Source of the DNA: Narthecium ossifragum
Lineage: Eukaryota > Streptophyta > Magnoliopsida > Dioscoreales > Nartheciaceae
Reading direction: 5' to 3'
NCBI GenBank assembly: GCA_963920575.1
Contig: OY986971.1
Coordinates: 3,945,340 to 4,009,339, forward strand
Length of the DNA: 64,000 bases
The position numbers and the translations under genes are program-made. Of this stretch, positions 55,860-64,000 are shown piece after piece (within the stretch, counting starts at the first letter, position 1; each line of letters begins with the position of its first letter). Under the pieces are notes generated by a model. That model searched no databases, was not told the origin of the DNA, and saw only the letters and a program-made list of their open reading frames with translations.

Positions 55860-57678
55860 GATGTCGAGCTATGCTTTGAAGAACAATGAGGCGTCTATGC
55901 CTTTGACGCAGTTAGCTCGATCGCAAAAAATATTTGTTGTCAAAAGTGATGATGAGAAAGAGCTTTACACCCCAACTTTTAAGACTGCTGAGGGAAAGAT
56001 GGATCAAGAGGATGAATTTGGTTGTAGTGCTGGCCCTTATTTTGATGCAGTATTGCTTTCTCCGTTATCAAAAGGATTGACTTCCATGCCACTTTCTTGT
56101 CTTGCTCACCGGTTAGTTGCTGAGAAGCTGGACTGGAAGAGATACAACCACTGGTCTCATGAACCTGTAGCAGGCTATGTTGCTTGGTGTAAGAAAGTTT
56201 TAGAGCCGGAGTCTAGGAGCTTCCGGGAATCTGGCATTTATGGCGGGGTTTTTTGTTCATTGGGTCGATATTCCATTGACGAACAGCTTTTTCGTAGTCT
56301 GATGGAGCGGTGGAATCCGGGTACCAACACATTTCTATTTCGACATGGAGAGATGACAGTGACTCTCCTTGATATTTCCTATCTTGGGGGATTCTCCATT
56401 ATAGGAGATATGTATGATGAGTATCTCCCAGATGAGAGGCCCCCAAGTGAGACGACGGCGCCTGCTTATCCTCCGGCAGCATATCATCTTCTGCAATTAT
56501 GGAAGGAATTGGTTAAGGACCAAGACAAAGTTTCTTTCACACAGTGGGTGTGATGCTTTTACAAGCATGAGGATCGAGATTTTGACCCGCGTGCAACTTT
56601 CGGCAATGAGGTTTATGTGGCTGCCTTTTTATCCATCTGGCTGTGCTCTTTTGTCGTTCCAGGACCAGAGGAGTGCATCCGCCCCGGGGTTTTTATACCG
56701 GCCAGTTTGATGGCGATGGGGAGATCCTATTCATTGGCGCCAGCAGCACTATGTTCTTTGTACCGGGGGATGAGAATAGTGAGTTTGCATCCTGTCGGCC
56801 CGGGTTTTGCAAGTATGTCCAGTTGGGGTGTTTATATGCTGATGGGATGGGCTCACCGTTATCTTCGAGGGATCTATTATAATAATCATGATAGCATTCG
56901 CCCATTATGGATTCTCCCGGATGCCGATTGCGAGCAGACTAGTATGCCGGATTTGAAGCATCATATGTTTCGCGAGCCCGTGGCATTTTTTGACAGAGAA
57001 GTCACAAGTCGGCTAGACGTCAGCGAGAATTTTTGTTTTCGTCCTCCAGTGTTTTTTTGGGGGACACAAAATGCAAGATGGTATCGTGCATCGGGTTCCA
57101 ACCGTCGCCATGTTGAACGTTTTGTTATCACTATTCGCCGAGGTGTTCTTCCCCTTCGATTGGTTTCTACGGTATCGACGATGTATGCCGAGCCATATAA
57201 CCCGCACCGTGTAGCGCGACAATTTGGGCTTGATCAGGGAGCCCCGAAGGAAGGTTTAACATACCCTTTGGAAGAGCATCGTTCAGGAGTTCTAGTTGGG
57301 CATTGGGATCATCTTCTGCGGAAGGACAATGAGAAACGATTCATGCTTCCCTCTGATTCTCGAGTCGGGAGGCTTTCTCATTACTGGACGAGGTGGTGGG
57401 TGAAAGAAACACGTGTTTTCTTCACCGAAACACTGGCGCGCTTGAATCGCAAAGGCTCTTGGAGTCATTTGTCATTTGAGGCGAGACTGTCCCTTGCATA
57501 TCATAGTGCTCCTTTTCCTGACTGTTGGAAGTCGCTACGTGAGGCAGACTCTAAGGAAGCATATGCTAAAATTCATGCCCTAGAGAAGGCTGATGATAGC
57601 TTTATGCTTGCTTTCGGGAAGAGATTTAAGCTTGGTTGGGAGCAATTTTATAATCCCACAGGAATTTCCCCTGAAGAG
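55860..57678 (+). pseudogene. Antisense plant mobile domain (PMD) gene of E, main exon
   Basis: After the acceptor TTTTGCAG, the ATG at 55861 opens a 606-codon frame interrupted once, by TGA at 56551-56553, after FTQWV; CFYKHEDRDFDPRATFG follows in the same frame. PMD motifs: SGIYGGVFCSL near residue 122, FLFRHGEMTVTLLDISYLGG near 160-180, SIIGDMYDEYLPDE, then GPGFASMSSWGVYML and PYNPHRVARQFGLDQG in the second half. PMD proteins act in the nucleus, and Tat and Mutator elements are known to carry copies. The exon ends at a donor (GAG/GTATAT at 57679). One nonsense change, of a kind explained by CGA or TGG mutation, separates it from an intact exon. Confidence 0.85.
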
Positions 57679-57745
57679 GTATATATATATATATATATTC
57701 ATGACTTTATATTGTGATCATTTTCCTTTCCTCCCTTTTTTTTAG

Positions 57746-58220
57746 GGCGTTGCTGATAAGTCTCCCCTTCGGAAGAAGAGATCGAACAACGATCGGCGAC
57801 CACGGGAGAAATCAAGCCGTGATCATTCGCGTCGAAAGAAAGCAGAGAAGAGGCAGCATTACGCCAACTTGTCGCTAATATATCGGCGTATCCTGCCACG
57901 GTTGCAGCAGCGAAGTCTGAGAAGGCTACTGCTATAGAGTGTCGCCGATGTCATCTTGAGCGCCAGGAGCTCCAAAAAGCTGAAGTTGCTGCTCTCGAAG
58001 CCCGTTTGGAAGCGTAGAAGCAGAAGCTGAAGGCTATGGTAGAAGAAGACATTGCTTTAGAGGAAAAGGTGGTTGCTTCTACATCCATGCTTGATGATTT
58101 GGAGCATAGACATAAAGAAACATTGACCTCATTGGAGGCTCTCCAAGGGACGGGTAAAGCACAGGGAGTTCGTGCTGAGCTTGTTAGGACCTATGAGTCC
58201 TTGTGCCCGTGGAGATCTTG
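57746..58220 (+). pseudogene. Antisense PMD gene of E, second exon with coiled coil
   Basis: Acceptor TTTTTTTAG at 57745 joins in phase 0 to GVADKSPLRKKRSNND, a basic stretch like a nuclear signal. A frameshift near 57860 follows; the other frame reads NISAYPATVAAAKSEKATAI, RQELQKAEVAALEARLEA, a TAG at about 58017, then LKAMVEEDIALEEKVV and HRHKETLTSLEALQG, a likely coiled coil, ending at 58218-58220. Same order of parts (PMD, basic, coiled coil) as the antisense gene of D. Confidence 0.7.
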
Positions 58221-58697
58221 AACCTCTTAGTGTGTTTGTTTCCTCTGGATTGATTTTTTTTGTTTGGAAACCATGTGGTTAATTTATGAAATTTTTTACT
58301 TTGAATATTTTTCATGCTACTCTTTTGATAGCAGTATTCAGTTTTCTCTCAATGTATGCAAGATAAATCAAATGATGTACGTAGCTGATATCTGTTGCAT
58401 TGCGAAGACTTCTCAGAGGATTTTTTTTTATTATTGATTCGGATGAGTTCAAGGACAGGTATGTGTATATATACACCTTTCCTATTGAGCTCAAGGTAGA
58501 TAGGAGCAGAGCTTTTAGAGACTGTTCCTATACGTCAATATTTGATTTTTGCTATTTGAGGGGTTTGTATGCTCATATGAGTTCAAAGACACAATTTTGT
58601 TTGTATCCCTGCGAGATTTAATAGCGTGTGAGAACGGGTATTGTCTGTGTGCAATGCATACTCATAATCCAATGTGTACCTTTTATTTCTGCTATCA
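58221..58697. other. 3' end region of the antisense gene
   Basis: AT-rich, no ORF of interest; probably the 3' UTR of the antisense transcript. Confidence 0.4.
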
Positions 58698-59411
58698 GTT
58701 TAGACACTTGAAGCTTGGAGCGCACATATATTTTTTTGTGTGCTGTCAGTTTAGGCTCGTGAAGCTCGGAGCATACATATATTTTTTGTGTGCTGTCAGT
58801 TTAGGCTCGTGAAGCTCGGAGCATTGTGGATGAGAAAATATTGTGCCTATAGTTTATACTCGCAAGGGTTAGAGTAATATTGCTTCGGTTTAGGCTCGTG
58901 AAGCTTGGAGCATACATATCTTTTTTTTTTTTTGTGCTGTCAGTTTAGGCTCGTGAAGCTCGGAGCATTGTGGATGAGAAAATATTGTGCTTATAGTTTA
59001 TACTCGCAAGGCTTAGAGTAATGTTGCTTCAGTTTAGGCTCGTGAAGCTTGGAGCATACATATCTATTTTTTTTTGTGTGCTGTCAGTTTAGGCTCGTGA
59101 AGCTCAGAGCAAAGCGGATGAGAAAATGTTGTGCCTATAGTTTATACTCGCAAGGCTTAGAGTAATATTGCTTCAGTTTAGGCTCGCGAAGCTTGGAGCA
59201 TACATATATTTTTTGTGTGTTAAAATTTGTTTTTTGCCAATAGTTTATACTCGTATGGCTTCGAGTATTGTTGCTTACGGTTTAGGCTCGTGAAGCTTGG
59301 AGCATACATATATTTTTTGTGTGTTAAAATTTGTGTTTTGCCAATAGTTTATACTCGTATGGCTTGGAGTATTGTTGCTTACGGTTTAGGCTCGTGAAGC
59401 TTGGAGCATTG
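58698..59411. repeat. Tandem repeat between converging pol and antisense gene of E
   Basis: About ten copies of TTTAGGCTCGTGAAGCT(C/T)GGAGCA, alternating with CATACATATATTTTTTGTGT or with ATAGTTTATACTCGCAAGGC and TAGAGTAATATTGCTT, forming short units of about 50 bp and composite units of about 145 bp. It fills the space where D has only 92 bp. Confidence 0.85.
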
Positions 59412-59414
59412 TAT

Positions 59415-60657
59415 TTAGGAATAATATCTTTTGAGAAATTTGTCGTTCACTGGTGGCGGAGCATATTCGCCATCCGGTGATATAATTTTGTAGGCTCCAT
59501 TGGTGTAGACCTCTTGAACTATGAAAGGTCCTTCCCATTTAGGATCAAATTTTCCTTGGGTTCTTCTGGTGACGACCATGGGCCGGACCACGGCAAGAAC
59601 GAGGTCTCCAACCTTGAATAACCTGCGTTTTACCTTTTTGTCAAAGGCTCTAGAGACTCTTGCTTGGTACATCTCTAGATTTTGCTGAGCTTCGATGCGC
59701 TTTTCTCCTTAGCTGTCAAGCTCTTCAAGCCTCAATTTTGCTGCTTGGTCTTCCGTCAGATTCTCATGTATAGCGACTCTGAGTGAAGGGATTTGGATTT
59801 CGAGAGGAAGTACAGCTTCTCCACCGAAAACGAGCGAATAGGGGGTTGCCCCCGTTGGGGTGGTACGATACGCCCAGAGATTCTCCAGAAGCTTCTCGTG
59901 CCATTCTCTTCTGTTGTTGTGGATAACTTTCTTTAGGAGCTTGCAGAGGATTTTGTTAAAGGCCTCCGCTTGTCCGTTAGCCGCGGCGTTATATGCCGAC
60001 GAGAAGTAGTGTTTAATTTTGTGCTTGGCACAAAACCTCTCCATGTCTCTGTTTTTTGAAAGGTGTGCCGTTGTCCGATATGAGTTTTGCAGGGATCCCA
60101 AATCTGTAAACAATATATGTTTTGATGAATTGTACTACTGTCTCCCCCCTTGTATTTTTTAAGGGAATGGCTTCTGCCCATTTGGAGAAGTAGTCTGTTG
60201 CCGCCAGGATGTAGGAGTGACCTTTTGAGGAAGATGGTTGAATGGGACCCACGATATCCATACCCCATGCTTCGAAGGGCCATGAGATGCTCGTAGGATG
60301 GAGCGGTTCTGGGGGCTGATGTATGAAGTCTGCGTGAATTTGACAGACACGACATTTTTTAACATACTCAATGGCGTCGCGCACCATTGAAGGCCAATAG
60401 TACCCCAAATGTTTCAGCTGGTGATATAATTTGGGACCTGATTGATGTGCTCCACATACACCTGAGTGTACTTCTTGGAGGGCTGAAGCTGCTTCTTCAC
60501 TGGAGAGGCATCATAGCAGGAGTCCATCATAAGACCTTTTGTATAACACGTTGTCCATGAAGGTGTATTTTGTGACCCTTCTTCTTATCCTCAATCTTTC
60601 TTGGGGATTCATAGGAAGTATCCCGGATTTGAGGTAGTCGAGGAAGGGGGTTCTCTA
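59415..60657 (-). pseudogene. Integrase of element E
   Basis: Zinc-binding module: VHSGVCGAHQSGPKLYHQLK near 60430-60490 and CRVCQIH near 60340. Core: WGMDIVGPIQ (first Asp) near 60260, LISDNGTPF (second Asp) near 60080, NGQAEAFNK (Glu) near 59960. C-terminus: GKFDPKWEGPFIVQEVYTNG and FLKRYYS with a natural stop at 59415. Breaks: TAG at 60655-60657 where Trp is expected, TGA near 60508 where Arg is expected, a frameshift near 60055, and TAA at 59709-59711. Integrase would insert the cDNA; here it is dead. Confidence 0.87.
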
Positions 60658-61300
60658 GTCTTGCGTTTGTATTTCTGACGCAGCGGCGCCGTTGATGAAC
60701 ACTGGCATGTATCTACTTGGAATTTCTTCAAGCAGGGGAGTGAGGACTCGTCTCTCCTCAACTCTTACTTCCAATGTTTCGGTGGGCGAGAGAACCATGG
60801 CAGCAGCTGAACTGGCTAGCGCATCTGCTCTTTGGTTCTGGGATCGCGGGACGTGTTGGATCTTTAATTCTTTGAAGTGATTGATGAGCTCTTGTGCCCT
60901 AATGAAATAAGGAATCAATTCTTCTTTCTTGATTGCATATGTGCCAAGAAGCTGATTTACTACGAGTTGGGAATCCCCGTAGGCGGTCAGTGGATCCATC
61001 CCTATTTCCAGTGCTATCTCCAATCCAATGACGAGGGCTTCATATTCCGCCATGTTGTTGGATGACGCCGAAGTGAGCACAAAAGAATATGAGAGTAAGG
61101 ATTGTGTTGGAGTGACGAAGATTATCCCTGCCCCCGCTCCCGAGCGCCTACAAGCTCCGTCGAAATACATCTCCCAAGGAGGTTGAATGTCAGCAACAAA
61201 AACTTCTTCATCTGGAAGGTCGTCTTCTATAGCTGAGCCATCCGGTACTGGGAACGCGGTGAGGAAATCAGCTAGCGCTTGTCCTTTAATAGCTTTCTGT
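60658..61300 (-). pseudogene. Second, archaeal-type RNase H of element E
   Basis: The frame GQALADFLTAFPVPDG, WEMYFDGACRRSGAGAGIIF (first Asp), NNMAEYEALVIGLEIALEIG (Glu), GDSQLVVNQLLG (Asp) and HVPRSQNQRADALAS runs without internal stop to the TAG at 60655. It joins the RT/RNase H frame through a one-base frameshift near 61300 (at the QKAIKGQ motif). Such a second RNase H supports the Tat placement. Confidence 0.85.
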
Positions 61301-63758
61301 GGACATAGGTTATGTCGAACTGTGATAATAACATGGCCCACTTTGCAAGTCGTCCGGAGAGGACCAACTTCTTTAAAATATACCGCAGGGGGTCGGCTTT
61401 GGAGACGAGCTGCACTGGATGCTCTAAAAGGTAATGCCGGAGCTTTTGGGTGGCAAACACCAGGGATAGACACACCTTTTCCATCTCCGAATAACCGTGC
61501 TCGGCTCTGACCAAAGTTCTACTAAGGTAGTAGAGAGCTCTCTCCTTGCCTTCGTCATCATGTTGTGGAAGTAAAGCTCCTAATGACCCGGGCAAAGTTG
61601 CCGTATAGAGGATCAAGGGCTTTCCTTTGACGGGAGAGGCGAGAACCGGTGGGTTGATGAGATATTCTTTTATACTTTGGAAAGCGTTTTGGCAAGCTTT
61701 ATCCCATTCGAAGGGTGTCCCTTTCTTCAAAAGGTGGGAGAACGGATGGCAATGGCCTGACAGATTGGAGATGAATCTGCGTATATAGGCGAGCCGACCT
61801 TGAAGACCCTTAAGTTCGCGAAGATTCCGAGGCGGAGGCATCTTTAGAATCGCTTTAACTTTGGCAGGATCAACTTCAATTCCTTGCTTGCGAACCACAA
61901 ACCCAAGGAGTTTGCCGGATGTAACTCCGAACGCACATTTCATGGAATTCATCTTTAAATTGTGGCGTCTGAGTCTCTCGAAGACTTTAGTCAGATGCCT
62001 GAAATGATCTTGTTTGTGTTTTGTTTTCACCACCAAGTCATCGACGTAGCACTCTACAATATCATGAAGTAGATCGTCGAAGATGACCGTCATGGCTCTT
62101 TGATAAGTGGCCCCGACATTTTTTAACCCGAAAGGCATTACTGTATAGCAGAAAATGCCTTTCGGTGTGTGAAAAGCAGTGAGCTCTTCATCTTCGGGAG
62201 CCATCTTTATCTGATTGTATCCCGAATACCCATCCATGAAGGACAGAACCTCATGGCCAGTAGTGGCATCGACTATGAGTTCAGTTATGGGTAACGGAAA
62301 ATCATCTTTTGAATAAGCTTTGTTTAGATCTCGGAATTCTATACAAAGCCTAAGTTGCCCATTCTTCTTTTTCACAGGAACAATATTTGCACGCCATTTT
62401 GGATACTGGACTTCCCGAATAAAGCCTGCTTTCATGAGCTTGTCGACCTCGGCGATGATTTTTGGAATCAACTCGGGTCGAAAGCGCCTTTGAGATTGCT
62501 TGATAGGGTGGACATCTTCTGCTATGGCGAGATGATGGACAGCCACATCGACATCCAAGCCGGGCATCTCTTTATAGCTCCAAGCGAACACGTCCTGGTT
62601 TTCACGAAGGAAGAGAACAAACTGGTTCTTCTCGTCCGACGTCATATGTGAGATGATAAAGGTGGGACGATGATCATCCTCTGCCCCCAGATTAATTTCT
62701 TCTAGTTCGTCAATGGTTGCTTGACCGTCGTCTTCGAGTTGTGGCGGTGCTTCCTGGAGATCAATGAACTCTGCAGAAGTGGCACATACTTGGAACTCGT
62801 ATCCGAGCCGTGCTCTGTCAAATATTAAGTTTTCACCATAGCGAATGGCTTTTCTTTGTGCTTTTGTAAGAAGGTCCTCGAAGGGTTGTCTTTTACCTCG
62901 ACCTCCACATAAGCCTTCACCCAAGTTTATATCATATCCCATTTGAGAGATCATGTGTAATGTCCTTGGGTCATAGAAGGGTATGGGAAGGATTGTGTTT
63001 GCGGCATTTGGATTCGACACAATCGGAGAGGCTTGTACGTACTTGATGGGTTGCTTGTATTCTGCTTCCCCTTCAACTTCACTGCCCAATTCTTGACTCG
63101 CATGACCTCTCCCTTTTGTTAGTAAAAGTTTGATTTGTGAAGGAAGGATCTTTGGGAGTGGTATTGGAAATTCGTGGAGAAGGGATTTAGAAGGCCTCTC
63201 CTCTACAATGGTGAATATTGGGTCTCCAGGTTTTCTTTGACTGCTTGGCACATAGCGGTACATCTTTTTCTTCTGAGGTGGCTTTTTCCCTTGCTGGACT
63301 TTTGCAGTGAATCTTTCCGTGAAGCCCATGTCTTCCCGAGGTGTGGGGTCTGGCTTCTTCGGCTTCAGCGGCGGTTCTAGGTAGAACTTGGCATCTGCGA
63401 AGAATGCTTCTCCCGGGGTGAACGGCTTTGTGTCAACGAACACCCTTTTAACATCGCCTTCTGAAGTTTGGTATTTGAAACATTGGTGTAGCATTGAAGG
63501 AACGACCTTATACTCATGGAGCCAAGGTCTTCCTAACAACGCATTATAAGAGGTTCGAGCGTCGATAACATAGAAGACGACACTCGAGGCCAAGTCCTGA
63601 AATTTTAGTGTTAGGCGTATGGATCCTAACACGTGTTGTCCTGCTTGATTAAAGCCTTGGACTATTATGTTACTCGATGTTAGATCATTGATATCGTACC
63701 CTAAGTCATGGAGTGTTTTGAGTGGCAGCAAGTTAATAGCTGATCCACAATCTAACAA
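61299..63758 (-). pseudogene. Protease, RT and first RNase H of element E
   Basis: Open for about 820 codons. Starts with the protease active site LDCGSAINLLP (Cys in place of the usual Ser/Thr after Asp) and YNALLGRPWLH. RT follows: ANIVPVKKKNGQLRLCIEFR near 62380, SFMDGYSGYNQIKMAPEDEE near 62240, VMPFGLKNVGATYQRAM near 62110, catalytic CYVDDLVVKT near 62045, KCAFGVTSGKLLGF near 61920. The linked RNase H region ends with ALYYLSRTLVRAEHGY and LRHYLLEHPVQLVS. Frame breaks: near 63755 at the protease start and near 61300 at the end. Without them the catalytic residues would all be present. Confidence 0.9.
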
Positions 63759-64000
63759 ACTCGTGACGTGGGTATATCGTCGATATCGCCAGTCATTAAC
63801 AATGGCCTATTGTGTGGTTTTGTACCGAGCAATAGGTCATTATCAAAAAATTCTATGTTTAAATTTTCGACTACCGAGATGCCAGTTTGGAGGACATCTG
63901 CTCGGTAGTCGTCAGGGAAAGTTAGTGCAGTTATGAGAGATTTACGAAGATCATGAGACAGACACAGAGCATCGTACACACTAAGCAATGCAGGTACTTT
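63759..64000 (-). pseudogene. Protease N-terminal region of element E (partial)
   Basis: Minus frame SHDLRKSLITALTFPDDYRA, TGISVVENLNIEFFDNDLLL and ending DIDDIPTSRVC with a stop made by a frameshift near 63755; the protease site follows in the next frame. Cut by the window edge. Confidence 0.7.

Larger units (their letters stand above)
49277..64000 (-). mobile_element. Tat-lineage Ty3/Gypsy retrotransposon E, 3' part (continues beyond the right edge)
   Basis: On minus the order from the right edge is protease, RT, RNase H, second RNase H, integrase (59415-64000), a tandem-repeat spacer, an antisense PMD gene on plus (55860-58220), polypurine tract and the 3' LTR (49277-53823). The left flank GCCAC (49272-49276) is the expected TSD. 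Its 5' LTR and gag lie outside. Same layout as element D but a different family by LTR and PMD sequence. Confidence 0.9.

Noticed and set aside
59415..64000. Possible endogenous plant pararetrovirus
   Set aside because: The RT is followed by two RNase H domains and an integrase, with LTR and polypurine tract; no movement or coat gene is seen, so it is a Gypsy retrotransposon.

Overview
The window looks like intergenic DNA of a large plant genome, probably a monocot (a spliced, GC-rich PLAC8 gene; Athila, Tat, hAT and Mutator-type elements; TATAAATA promoters inside LTRs; GT-AG introns). The species cannot be fixed from this sequence. Most of the 64 kb is nested transposable elements. Many can be bounded to the base by their target-site duplications (TSDs). 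There is one plausibly intact host gene, a PLAC8/cell-number-regulator-like gene at 29.1-29.9 kb.

Layout. 1-5490: 5' half of a minus-strand Athila-type Ty3/Gypsy element (LTR, tRNA-Asp-type PBS, gag, protease, start of RT). 5491-7712: A-rich 20-bp minisatellite and GC-rich DNA. 7713-8521: hAT remnant with 8-bp TSD. 8595-11022: solo LTR with TSD CTCCT. 11-12.97 kb: no gene seen. 12975-24854: Tat-lineage Gypsy element D, TSD GTAAT on both sides, lacking gag and protease but carrying a multi-exon antisense gene with a plant mobile domain (PMD). D is interrupted by a Mutator-like element with a second copy of its own family inside it (19745-20613), and by an Athila-like LTR in its 3' LTR (22032-23560). 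24.9-28.8 kb: AT-rich DNA, a 200-N assembly gap, one orphan terminal exon, and an HMG-CoA reductase fragment between direct repeats. 28.8-30.5 kb: PLAC8 gene. 31.5-32.7 kb: rearranged copy of the 8.6-kb LTR family. 32.7-36.3 kb: hAT transposase pseudogene split by a solo LTR (TSD GTCCG). 36.3-39.4 kb: AT-rich, no gene. 39.4-40.1 kb: LTR related to the Athila family. 40.26-41.5 kb: second PLAC8 copy without promoter and exon 1. 41.6-44.05 kb: GC-rich module with a FAR1-domain fragment and putative exons. 44599-46294: solo LTR (TSD ATATG). 46.8-49.3 kb: element with inverted repeats of about 0.7-0.8 kb. 49277-64000: 3' part of a second Tat element, E, on the minus strand (3' LTR with a same-family solo LTR inside it, PPT, antisense PMD gene on plus, tandem-repeat spacer, then integrase, RNase H, RT and protease on minus, running off the end).

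How the parts relate. In D and E the sense pol module and the antisense PMD gene are tail to tail, so each element carries two converging transcription units: replication enzymes on one strand and a PMD plus coiled-coil protein on the other. All pol and PMD copies here have stops or frameshifts, many explainable as C-to-T changes (CGA to TGA, TGG to TGA or TAG, CAA to TAA), as expected in long-methylated repeats. No virus with an envelope or movement gene was recognised; the RT genes lie with integrase and LTRs.
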